DNA of 25,861 nt, taken from a virus. Position 1 is the stretch's first letter. Each line of letters starts with the position of its first letter. Below, piece after piece: positions 1 through 7,100 of the stretch. The DNA lies in the IMG/VR virus record IMGVR_UViG_3300042868_006287, positions 1 to 25,861 of that record; one strand, written 5' to 3'. The position numbers and the translations under genes are program-made. The notes below the pieces were generated by a model. It did not search any database. It was not told the DNA's origin and worked only from the letters and a program-made list of their open reading frames with translations.

Positions 1-275
1 TCCTTGATGCTTGCACTGTAGAAAGGCTTGATGTCGATCTGGCTGCCATCAGCCATCTTGAAGGACTTCATGCCAAGCTCAGAGAGCATGCCGGGGATAG
101 TGTCTTCGAGCAACTTACGTTGTTGTTCCTTGCGCTCTTTAAGCACATCTTCGATGTCGTCGATTTCCTTTTCCAACTCTTTGGCTCGTTTTGCCAAAGC
201 GCCAACGGAAGACAAGTCTTCGTTCTTGACTTGCAGTGCGCCTGCATCTTCTTCAAATATATTGATGTTAGTCAT
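1..275 (-). CDS. Conserved phage early protein, unknown function (3' end cut by window edge)
   Basis: I read this minus-strand frame directly. It opens with ATG at 275 and stays open to the window edge, giving 91 codons that begin MTNINIFEEDAGALQVKNED. Residues of about 25 to 58 are strongly charged (KELEKEIDDIEDVLKERKEQ) and should form a coiled coil. A short segment follows with a pattern close to LGMKSFKMADGSQIDIKPF, which looks like a small beta-rich domain. An AGGA-like ribosome site (GGAG, then AAAGAG) precedes the ATG. The start overlaps the end of the upstream gene by 8 bases, so the two are probably translationally coupled. Small proteins with this coiled-coil plus SFKxxDGS layout occur beside replication genes in podovirus-like phages, but I know no function. 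The stop codon lies outside the window. Confidence 0.8.
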   Translation of the reverse strand, partial: MTNINIFEEDAGALQVKNEDLSSVGALAKRAKELEKEIDDIEDVLKERKEQQRKLLEDTIPGMLSELGMKSFKMADGSQIDIKPFYSASIK

Positions 276-618
276 CTCTTTCTCCATTCTCTGTGATATC
301 AATTTTAACTGGGATATACATCTTTTCACGACGATCCCACTTCAAAACATTAAAACGGCCTGAGTTGTATGCGGCAGCAACTGCGCATGCAAGCCCGATG
401 GCCACGGGGTCTCCGGCTAAAAGCAGAAAGTCACGATCAGAGAAGTTGCGAAGCTTGCGCCTTAGCAGCCTGACTGTCGGTACTGTGGAAAATGCAATCT
501 GGACATTTGACGGCAAAAGCACCGTTGGGTCTCCATATTTCATTGCCCCTGCAATATCATGATTTGGCATCTCTTGTACGACGTACACCAGAGGGAAATG
601 CTCAGTAGTTGTTGACAT
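268..618 (-). CDS. Conserved phage protein of unknown function (116 aa)
   Basis: The 116-residue reading frame starts with ATG at 618 and ends at TAA 268-270, overlapping the next gene by 8 bases. The central part, around FSDRDFLLLAGDPVAIGLAC, followed by NSGRFNVLKWDRREKMYIPV, is a pattern I recognise from small early genes of T7-like and other podovirus-like phages. No biochemical role is known to me. There is no signal peptide, and the hydrophobic stretch near residues 68 to 84 is more likely a buried helix than a membrane span. It is the first gene leftward from the divergent promoter region, with an AGGA sequence about 12 bases before the ATG, farther than ideal. With the next gene it forms a small leftward unit opposite the helicase and nuclease genes. 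Confidence 0.85.
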   Translation of the reverse strand: MSTTTEHFPLVYVVQEMPNHDIAGAMKYGDPTVLLPSNVQIAFSTVPTVRLLRRKLRNFSDRDFLLLAGDPVAIGLACAVAAAYNSGRFNVLKWDRREKMYIPVKIDITENGERDD

Positions 619-650
619 GTTTTACGCTATCCTTTCTTTAAACGTGCATT

Positions 651-662
651 TAGTGTACACTA
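651..662. promoter_or_regulatory. Perfect 12-bp palindrome (possible operator) between divergent genes
   Basis: TAGTGTACACTA reads the same on both strands and sits midway between the divergent genes. It covers the -10 box of the leftward promoter candidate. It also presents TACACT on the plus strand at 656-661. A dimeric repressor or activator site is plausible. A weaker rightward promoter for the helicase can be drawn as TTTAAA (637-642), 18 bases, TATGTT (661-666), which would also overlap the palindrome. Confidence 0.45.
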
Positions 663-679
663 TGTTTTGGGTGTGTCAA
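652..679 (-). promoter_or_regulatory. Candidate sigma70-type leftward promoter with -10 box inside a palindrome
   Basis: On the minus strand a perfect TTGACA lies at 679-674. After a 16-base spacer it is followed by TACACT at 657-652, which matches four of six -10 consensus positions. It points at the 116-residue gene starting at 618. The -10 box lies entirely inside the perfect palindrome at 651-662. This is sequence matching only. Confidence 0.55.
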
Positions 680-688
680 CACCTTTTT
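670..688 (+). promoter_or_regulatory. Short hairpin followed by T5 in the helicase leader
   Basis: GGTGT (670-674) pairs with ACACC (679-683) across the four-base loop GTCA, and TTTTT follows at 684-688. In a rightward transcript this would be a small, weak terminator or attenuator just ahead of the helicase start. The five-pair stem is short. The same bases form the -35 box of the leftward promoter, so the symmetry may instead reflect protein binding or chance. Confidence 0.25.
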
Positions 689-708
689 AAAAAGAAAGTG
701 AGAAAGAT

Positions 709-2160
709 ATGGATTATTTTTTAAACCAGTACCCGTTCAAGAACAAACCGTTCGTCCACCAAGCTGCATTTCTGCAGCGCTTCTGGGAGGACAAAGAAGT
801 TGCATTGTTTGCAGAGATGGGTACGGGCAAGAGCTTTATGCTCATCAACAACGCCGCCATGCTATACGACAAAGGCAAGATCAACTCTATGCTTATCGTA
901 GCGCCAAAAGGGGTATACCGCAATTGGTATACATCCGAATTGCCAAAGCATATGCCAGAGCACGTTCCGACGACTGTGGCTTGTTGGTCGCCTACGCCTC
1001 GCAAAGCGGAGCGTGAAGAGATGGACAAGATGATGAATGCTGTGGATAGCATGCGCATCCTGATCATGAACATTGAAGCGTTCAGCACAGAGAAGGGTGT
1101 AGCCCATGCACGCACGTTCTTGCGAGTGACAAATGCATTCATGGCAGTCGATGAAAGCACGACGATTAAGACTCCATCAGCCAAGCGCACCAAGAGCATT
1201 ATCAAGGTGGCCCGTGATGCGCGGTACAGGAGAATTGCTACAGGCTCCCCTGTAACCAAGTCACCTTTGGATCTGTACAGCCAGTGTGAGTTCTTAGGAC
1301 CTGAGTGCCTCAACAGCTACAGCTACTACGCATTCCAAGCACGCTACGCCATTCTGGTAGAGCGCAAGATGCCAACGCATACGTTCAAGCAGATTGTGGG
1401 CTACAGGCATTTGGATGAACTGCAGAAGAAGCTCAACAACTTCTCGTTTCGCGTGACCAAGGATGAATGCTTGGACCTGCCTGACAAGGTGTTTGTGCGC
1501 CGTGAGATTGAACTCACCAAGGAGCAAACCACGTACTACAACCAGATGAAACTGATGGCGCTTGCCATGGTTGATGGCAACCTGATGTCCACCAACAATG
1601 CGTTGACCCAGATCATGCGGCTGCATCAGATTTGCTGTGGTCACGTCAAACTTGACGATGGGCAGCAGATTGACATCCCAAATAATCGTGTGAACGAATT
1701 GATTGGTACGCTTGAAGAATGTAGTGGTAAAGTAATCATCTGGGCCAACTATCGGCGCGACATAGAAAACATCCGACTTGCCATTCAAAAAGAATACGGC
1801 ATGACTTCTGTTGCAACGTACTACGGCGACACAGAAGCCGAGGATCGCCAAGACATCGTGACCAAGTTTCAGGACCCCGCTTCTGACTTGCGTTTCTTTG
1901 TGGGCAACCCAAGCACAGGCGGCTACGGCATTACCTTGACAGAGGCAAAGACTGTGATTTACTACAGCAATAGCTTTGACTTGGAAAAGCGCTTGCAGTC
2001 AGAGGACAGGGCGCATCGTATCGGGCAGACAGACAAGGTGACCTACATCGACTTTGTATCGCCCAACACAGTTGATGAGCACATTGTCAAGGCGCTGCGT
2101 AACAAAATCAATATTGCAAGCGCTGTGCTTGGCGAAGAAATTAAAGAATGGATCAAATGA
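709..2160 (+). CDS. SNF2-type DEAD/DEAH-like DNA helicase/translocase
   Basis: This 483-residue protein has the ordered motifs of a superfamily 2 Snf2-type ATPase. Walker A is EMGTGKS at residues 36-42. Motif Ib-like VAPKGVYRNW is near 64-73. The Walker B position reads AVDES (146-150), and ATGSP (motif III) is at 177-181. In the C-terminal RecA-like domain, LQSEDRAHRIGQ (429-440) is motif VI with the arginine fingers. It should use ATP to move along or remodel duplex DNA during phage replication or recombination. The length is near the minimal two-domain core, with no extra DNA-binding domain visible. The start has only a weak ribosome site (GTGAGAAAG). The nuclease gene overlaps its 3' end, so the two probably act in one pathway, as such pairs do in many phages. 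Exact substrate is unknown. Confidence 0.93.
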   Translation: MDYFLNQYPFKNKPFVHQAAFLQRFWEDKEVALFAEMGTGKSFMLINNAAMLYDKGKINSMLIVAPKGVYRNWYTSELPKHMPEHVPTTVACWSPTPRKAEREEMDKMMNAVDSMRILIMNIEAFSTEKGVAHARTFLRVTNAFMAVDESTTIKTPSAKRTKSIIKVARDARYRRIATGSPVTKSPLDLYSQCEFLGPECLNSYSYYAFQARYAILVERKMPTHTFKQIVGYRHLDELQKKLNNFSFRVTKDECLDLPDKVFVRREIELTKEQTTYYNQMKLMALAMVDGNLMSTNNALTQIMRLHQICCGHVKLDDGQQIDIPNNRVNELIGTLEECSGKVIIWANYRRDIENIRLAIQKEYGMTSVATYYGDTEAEDRQDIVTKFQDPASDLRFFVGNPSTGGYGITLTEAKTVIYYSNSFDLEKRLQSEDRAHRIGQTDKVTYIDFVSPNTVDEHIVKALRNKINIASAVLGEEIKEWIK

Positions 2161-2849
2161 TGCAACTCGTACCCATCCGCAAGAAATACGTCTACCCAAA
2201 ACTGGTTCGCATTGACTCCGAGCAGGGGCGCACCTACACGCTAGAGGGGCAGCCGGCCGTGCCAAGCGTGACAACCATCCTGTCTGGCACAAAAGATAAA
2301 TCACACCTTGATGCGTGGGCCGCGAGGGTTGGTTTGGATGAAGCAGAGAAGATCAGAAATGAAGCAGCAACTGTGGGCACGCACATGCACAGTGTTGTGG
2401 AACGCCTGCTGCTAAACAGACCACTGGAAACACCACGCACTTGGCTTGCGGTCAAGGGATACTGGATGGGGTATAAGTTGATTGAGACGTTTATGCCGCA
2501 TGTGAACGAGGTATGGGGCACAGAGATCCCGTTGTACTACCCAGAAAAGTATGCCGGCACGTCAGACTGCATTGGTGTGTACAAAGATCACTCTGCAATT
2601 ATTGACTTCAAGCAGACCAATAAGATGAAGCAGCGTAAGTGGATTGAAGACTACTTTGTGCAGCTTGCAGCGTATGCCTTGGCGCACGATGTATCGCATG
2701 GAACCAAGATTGAGCAAGGGGTGATTATGATGGTTGCCCAGAACGGTGAGACGCAAGAGTTTGTAACCTGTGGCCGGGAGTTTGACAACTACAAGGACAT
2801 GTGGATGCGCAGGGTTGAGAGCTTCATAAAAAATAGCCCCGAAGCGTGA
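2148..2849 (+). CDS. PD-(D/E)XK nuclease, Cas4/RecB-like exonuclease
   Basis: The 233-residue product shows the residues of the RecB-like nuclease fold. There is a GTHMH motif with the typical histidine at residue 80, glutamate 127 (WGTEIPL), GTSD with aspartate 141, then IIDFK (152-156) giving D154 and K156, and finally QLAAY (173-177), the QxxxY motif. These correspond to the metal-binding and catalytic positions of phage Cas4-like exonucleases. I see no four-cysteine iron-sulphur cluster, so it is closer to the phage RecB-type than to CRISPR Cas4. The frame opens at ATG 2148, overlapping the helicase end by 13 bases. A second in-frame ATG at 2157 would give a classical 4-base ATGA overlap and may be the real start. 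The stop codon lies inside the terminator hairpin of the opposing operon. Likely role: DNA end processing in replication or recombination, or host DNA breakdown. Confidence 0.9.
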   Translation: MDQMMQLVPIRKKYVYPKLVRIDSEQGRTYTLEGQPAVPSVTTILSGTKDKSHLDAWAARVGLDEAEKIRNEAATVGTHMHSVVERLLLNRPLETPRTWLAVKGYWMGYKLIETFMPHVNEVWGTEIPLYYPEKYAGTSDCIGVYKDHSAIIDFKQTNKMKQRKWIEDYFVQLAAYALAHDVSHGTKIEQGVIMMVAQNGETQEFVTCGREFDNYKDMWMRRVESFIKNSPEA

Positions 2850-2860
2850 GCCTCGGGGCT
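2827..2860 (-). terminator. Rho-independent terminator of the leftward late operon
   Basis: AGCCCCGA (2835-2842) and TCGGGGCT (2853-2860) form an 8-bp GC-rich stem with a 10-base loop. On the minus strand the hairpin is followed at once by ATTTTTT, the classic U-tract. On the plus strand the 3' flank is TAAATCC, so it should work mainly leftward. The stop codon of the plus-strand nuclease (2847-2849) is in the loop. Confidence 0.85.
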
Positions 2861-2926
2861 TAAATCCAACTTCAGGCAACTCAATAATCGCAAGGTTATT
2901 CTGCACATACGCGCAGCGTCTGTCAA
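2827..2926 (-). ncRNA. Candidate small RNA or internal promoter transcript ahead of the terminator
   Basis: On the minus strand TTGACA (2926-2921) is separated by exactly 17 bases from CAGAAT (2903-2898, four of six matches to the -10 consensus). A start near 2891 would make a transcript of about 65 bases ending in the terminator hairpin. It would be complementary to the last bases of the nuclease mRNA. No protein is encoded in this gap. This is an inference from promoter spacing and the terminator alone. Confidence 0.25.
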
Positions 2927-2931
2927 TTAAA

Positions 2932-3171
2932 TTATCTAAATCCTGCGGTCTTTTTTGCAATCTTTTTGGGTTGCGCTACGAATTGTTTTCCGGCGGCTTT
3001 TCCGGCGCGCTTGGCTTTGGTCGTCGCAGCGTATTCAGAAGGGCTGAGACTTTTGATCGCAGCTTCTGGAAGATATCGTTCACCTGTTTCAGAAGATTTT
3101 TTACCACTTTTGGTTCTCCATTTTTGGTTGCCCCAGTCTTTCAGGGATTGTTGTGAAGGCTTAAGTGCCAT
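2932..3171 (-). CDS. Small Lys/Ala-rich basic protein of unknown function
   Basis: I place the start at ATG 3171, giving a 79-residue protein beginning MALKPSQQSLKDWGNQKWRT. GGGAG lies 8 bases before this ATG. The frame can be extended to an in-frame ATG at 3177 or a TTG at 3186, but those are too close to the ribosome site. The protein is strongly basic, with GERYLPEAAIKSLSPSEYAA in the middle and a lysine-rich C-terminus (FVAQPKKIAKKTAGFR). Similar small proteins are common in environmental phages, and I think they fall in a DUF family such as DUF5872, but I cannot confirm that number. The charge suggests nucleic-acid contact; that is inference. It is the last gene before the terminator and overlaps the upstream endonuclease gene by 11 bases. 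Confidence 0.8.
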   Translation of the reverse strand: MALKPSQQSLKDWGNQKWRTKSGKKSSETGERYLPEAAIKSLSPSEYAATTKAKRAGKAAGKQFVAQPKKIAKKTAGFR

Positions 3172-3619
3172 TTCCATAGCTCCCAAATGCTTCTAGATAC
3201 TCTAGCGCGTTACGTAGTATTACAGGGTTATCTTGAAACATGCCTAAAGCACGGTTGCACTGTTTACACAACACACCGCGAAACTCCCCCGTGTCATGAT
3301 TGTGATCTATTGCGCTATCGATCAAAGTAATTTCTACTTTGCAAATTGCGCAACAACCCTCTTGTCGTTCATAACAATCAACAAGCTGTTCTGGGGTAAT
3401 CCCGCGACGACTGCATCTTTTAGCCAATGTCCATGGATCTCTCTCCCGATAATCAGCAACCCTATCTTGGTTTTTTTCAGCCCAGTCTCTATGTCTTTTG
3501 TACAAGCAGGTGTTGCAGTGGCTTTTGTACAGATGTGTCATTTGACCACCCCGACTGCGAAAAGCAGACAATGGTTTGGACTCGCCACAATCTGTACAAG
3601 TTTTTATAGCCTCAGTCAC
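3161..3619 (-). CDS. Endonuclease VII-like HNH nuclease
   Basis: This 152-residue protein matches the phage recombination endonuclease VII (His-Me finger) family. The core CCAICK (89-94), DHNHDTGEFRG (105-115) and LCKQCNRALG (117-126) supplies a four-cysteine zinc site (C90, C93, C118, C121) and the catalytic DHNH plus asparagine. A second zinc pair, CTDC (8-11) and CNTC (35-38), sits at the N-terminus. The T4 enzyme of this family resolves branched DNA before packaging; many free-standing relatives act as homing-type nucleases. The start is GTG at 3619, which overlaps the stop of the preceding gene as GTGACTGA (8 bases). The endonuclease lies among small basic late genes rather than with the replication genes, which fits either clearing of branches at packaging or a mobile HNH gene. 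Confidence 0.9.
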   Translation of the reverse strand: MTEAIKTCTDCGESKPLSAFRSRGGQMTHLYKSHCNTCLYKRHRDWAEKNQDRVADYRERDPWTLAKRCSRRGITPEQLVDCYERQEGCCAICKVEITLIDSAIDHNHDTGEFRGVLCKQCNRALGMFQDNPVILRNALEYLEAFGSYGNGT

Positions 3620-3947
3620 GATATCCGCCCCCAGCAGCTTTATATCGCTTTGCTAGTATCTGACTTTTACGGGCGCTCCACTCTCCTGCGCCTGTGCCTG
3701 CCGTAGCTTCCGCTTTCACAGCATTAAAAATGCGCTTGCGTAGTTCAGGCTTGGTGTAGTTGCCCGCAGCGTTGACCTTGGACTTTGCTTCACCGCCTGC
3801 TTTAAATGAAGCGGTTTTAGCCGCATCAGCAAAGTCGCTTTTTTTAGGAGCGCCTTTGGCACCAACACTGCGCATTTTCTCGCCAGAGCCAGCGGCTATG
3901 CGTTTTTTCTTTGCAGCGATATTTGCATACAAACCAGCGCCTGCCAT
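3612..3947 (-). CDS. Small basic phage protein, unknown function
   Basis: The 111-residue product begins MAGAGLYANIAAKKKRIAAG and ends WSARKSQILAKRYKAAGGGY plus two residues. It is rich in Lys and Ala with little hydrophobic core. The N-terminal pattern (GLYANIxxKxxRIxxGSGEKMR) and the C-terminal pattern (GxWSARKxQxLAKxYKxxGGGY) are familiar from many environmental phage genomes, where this small protein is found in late operons. The C-terminal part looks like a small helical nucleic-acid-binding module, but no function is established to my knowledge. The stop TGA at 3612-3614 overlaps the GTG of the endonuclease gene. The start ATG at 3947 lies one base after the stop of the preceding Met/Lys/Gly-rich gene. 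Confidence 0.85.
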   Translation of the reverse strand: MAGAGLYANIAAKKKRIAAGSGEKMRSVGAKGAPKKSDFADAAKTASFKAGGEAKSKVNAAGNYTKPELRKRIFNAVKAEATAGTGAGEWSARKSQILAKRYKAAGGGYRD

Positions 3948-3948
3948 A

Positions 3949-4149
3949 TCAACCTTTAGTCTTTTTGGGCATGGCAGAGTTTTTCATCGCTTTGCCACCA
4001 GAAGGCATCATCTTAGACATCATGCCGCCGCCGGCTTTCATCTTAGCTTTCATCATGCCGCCATTTTTCATCTTACCCACGCCATCGGCTGCAAAAGACG
4101 GAACCATTTTGCCGTCTTTGCCTTTAACCATTTTCATTTTCGAGTCCAT
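3949..4149 (-). CDS. Met/Lys/Gly-rich microprotein
   Basis: The 66-residue protein is almost entirely Met, Lys, Gly, Ala and Ser. Its pattern is KMKxxGGMMKAKMKAGGGMM, followed by SKMMPSGGKAM, and it ends PKKTKG. It has a good ribosome site (AAGGTGGT, five bases before the ATG), which argues it is translated. The composition closely resembles the small gene at 25446-25667, near the other end of the late operon. Such proteins recur in freshwater and marine phages without a known function. High positive charge and methionine content suggest DNA or membrane contact, but that is only inference. The 45 bases upstream are AT-rich with a TTATAA element, but I see no convincing complete promoter. Confidence 0.75.
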   Translation of the reverse strand: MDSKMKMVKGKDGKMVPSFAADGVGKMKNGGMMKAKMKAGGGMMSKMMPSGGKAMKNSAMPKKTKG

Positions 4150-4194
4150 GATTTACCACCTTTATAAAAGATTATTTAACTTACATTTTCTCTG

Positions 4195-7100
4195 CTATTG
4201 CGGAGGGGCTACAGGTTGTTGACGCTGATTTAGCATTTTGCTAATTGGATCGTCGGGGAACAACATTTGGTACATACCCGGAGCAGCCGGCGCTGTTGCG
4301 GGTGGGGGCGGCGCAAAACGTGGAGACATCGTTGAAGGCAAGCCTCTGGTCTGCGGTGCAGGAGGCATCTTCTTTAACAAAGCAGCCGCCGTTTCAGGGC
4401 GCGGTGCTGCAGCCGAGGGAGCAGCAGCGGAAGAGGCACCAATGGGAGAGGTCTGCATGCCCTGCACAGGGGATTCTCTATCCCCCATTGCCAATTGTGA
4501 GCTCGTCACGCCAATGTCTGCCATCAGTGCCCGGGAAAGATATCCCAAAGACTGTACCTCACGCAAAAGTAATTTACCCTGATCTGCGGTTTTAGCATTA
4601 GACAATGCCTCGGCCACTTTGGGATCAGTCAAGGCACGCACCATCATCTTGTTTTGCAGGTCCTCTTCCATAGAGGACAACAACCGCACACTTAAGCTTA
4701 TGCCTGCGCCTTGAGGCGATATGCGGCCTCCTGCAACGTCTCGGCCATAAGTCATCAAACCCGGAATAGACACGCCAAGCAGGCGTTGAAATACCTGATT
4801 TGCAGATTCAAATTTTGGAGCAACGCCAGTAACTTTAGCAAGGGCTGCATTGCGTGCTTGAATATCGGCAAGTGCATTTAAATCCTTCAAGTGTTTTTCG
4901 TCAAACAACACCTTTAACGACTTATCTGTGATTTCCATGAACTTCTTTAAAGATCCCCCTGTTAGGGAACCTTCTTTAGAAATATCAAACACAGCACGTC
5001 GCAACGCAGCTAATTTGTCAGGATCACCTTTGACGGCACTGACCAGCTTGCTCATTTCAATTGGGCTAGACAAGGCTTGTTTTAAAACAATCTCATTGTC
5101 AGTTCCCGGGCGCAGCACCTTGGTTAGAAAGTTATCGAACTCAACGTCTTGTGCAATAACTTCTTGTTGCTTTATTTCAGCTAAACGACGGGACACGTTC
5201 ACTGCTGTGTCTGCTTCATTGCGTAACGTATCTTGAACTTGTTTAGGCAAAACAGAAACAATGTTTTGGTTTTTCTGCAAGACATCATTAATCTTTTTTG
5301 GACTAATCAAACCATCTTTGTCAAAGATGTTTTTGCTCTGTAGCCAGTTCAATGTGCCTTTTTCCAACAGGTTTAAACCAATTGGGTTATTGCCAATCAA
5401 CGCGGAAAGGGTTCGTACATCTTCTGCGCTCTTAAACGCAACGGATAATACCTGTTCGTTGGGAACGGAGTAACGAGTAGCACCACCTTCGTTCGATCTT
5501 CTTCCAAGAAGCAAAGGCAGTCGCTGCTCATAGACACTTCGGTAATCATCCAAAACAGTTTTCATCGCATCCCGCTCTTGCTTTAAGCGGGGCACGTTGT
5601 TCAAGATCATTTTTTCAAAGTCGTCGTAAACTTTGTTGCCTAATGCAAGGTATTGATCTGCATCTACAACACGGGTTTGGCGACTTCCAGCAAGCACAGA
5701 ATTGTATTTGTCCAATGCTTGATTACGGAAACGAGCTGCGGCCTCAAGGTAATCAATGGCCTCTGGAATATTGATATCTACAGCAGTTTCTGCGTTTGCA
5801 ATTCGTTTTGCATCTTCTGCAATTGATTTTACGTTCATGGTAAGGGTGTCATCTTTGCCCATACTCAAGCGAACATCCCCTGTATCGGGGTTGTATTGAG
5901 CCGACCTGCCCAGCGCTTTTATGTCACCAAGCTCTTTTTCAGTGGGATTAGGCTTAAGAATCAAACGAAGATTTTTTAAAACGTCTTGGATAGTTTTGTT
6001 ATCTTGCGCTGCAAAGTCTTTTGCCAAAGGGCCGCTCATCTTTGCTGCTAGTTTGGTGCCCTGCAGCGCGTCCATGTATTTGTCAACCAACAGTTCTTCG
6101 TTCATCTTTGCTTCCATCGCATCACGGGCTTTGATTTTGTCCGTAACGTTTTTGCGCAAAGTATTTAAGGGCTCAGATCCTGTGATAAATCTGCGCATCT
6201 CTGTGGCCATCGTTGTACGGCCCTTGAGCAGCGTATCGTAGTAGCCCAACAAGTCCACGGCAGGTTGTTCAATGTTAGAGGCAGTCAACAAAGACTTCCC
6301 TTTTTCGTCGCGAACAGGAAGAGGCAACCCATTTTGATCTACACCTTGACTCAGCCCCATCTTGCGCATGATGTTTTTGCGCATGTTGACATCAAGCTCA
6401 GTCTGCGCTTGAAGCATACCGCGAAGCTCCCCGTTTAATTTGTCAGGATTGAGTGGTCCATAGAACATGCTTAAGCGGGTCAGTTCATCTTGGGTAACGT
6501 CTGTTCGATTAGCCGCCAACGAATCAAACAACTGCTGTCGCTGCTGCTGAACTTGGCTTAAAGCAGCCTGCAGTTCCATGTTTGCTTGAGGGGTCAAGTT
6601 GTCGTAGAGCGAAGCAAAAGCAGCGTCGTTTGTAGCTCGCTGTGCCATTAAAAGTTTTTGCGCTTCACTACCTGCTGGCAAACTTGATATGGCTTTCTCT
6701 GCCCTGTCCATTAACATCGGATCCATTGTTTGTTCAACAATGTTGGGCTTAAACCCTGCCGCTGCTAACTGTGGATAGTCATTAAATATCTCATCCATCT
6801 TTGCTAAGGCAGCCATGCCCTCAGGCGAATCAGCAGCCGCGCCTAAGTTTTGTACTAGTTTCTCTTTGGCCCTTGCAGCAAATATCTTTGGAGCAATACT
6901 GATCACCGGAAGCTTGTATCCACCGGGAAGATCTTTAATTGCATCTTTTTCTAACGTACCTAAGGAAGCATTTAAATCTCCCATTTTGCTTTTACCAAAA
7001 CGGTATGCAATAGCAGTAGGGCTAAGTGCTGAAATAGCCAAAGGTGCACCGATCAATGCCGCCGTAGGCATGAAGTCCTTAAAGAATTGTTTGCGCTCAG

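Noticed and set aside
714-1313. 199-residue minus-strand open frame inside the helicase gene
   Set aside because: It is antisense to a gene with clear Snf2 motifs, has no ribosome site or recognisable domain, and is a typical shadow frame.
3172-3186. TTG start for the basic small protein at 3186
   Set aside because: GGGAG lies 8 bases before ATG 3171, while it falls within the reading frame for the TTG start.
2962-3196. Plus-strand small frames beginning near 2966-2971
   Set aside because: They overlap the better-supported minus-strand basic protein gene and have no ribosome site or match to known families.
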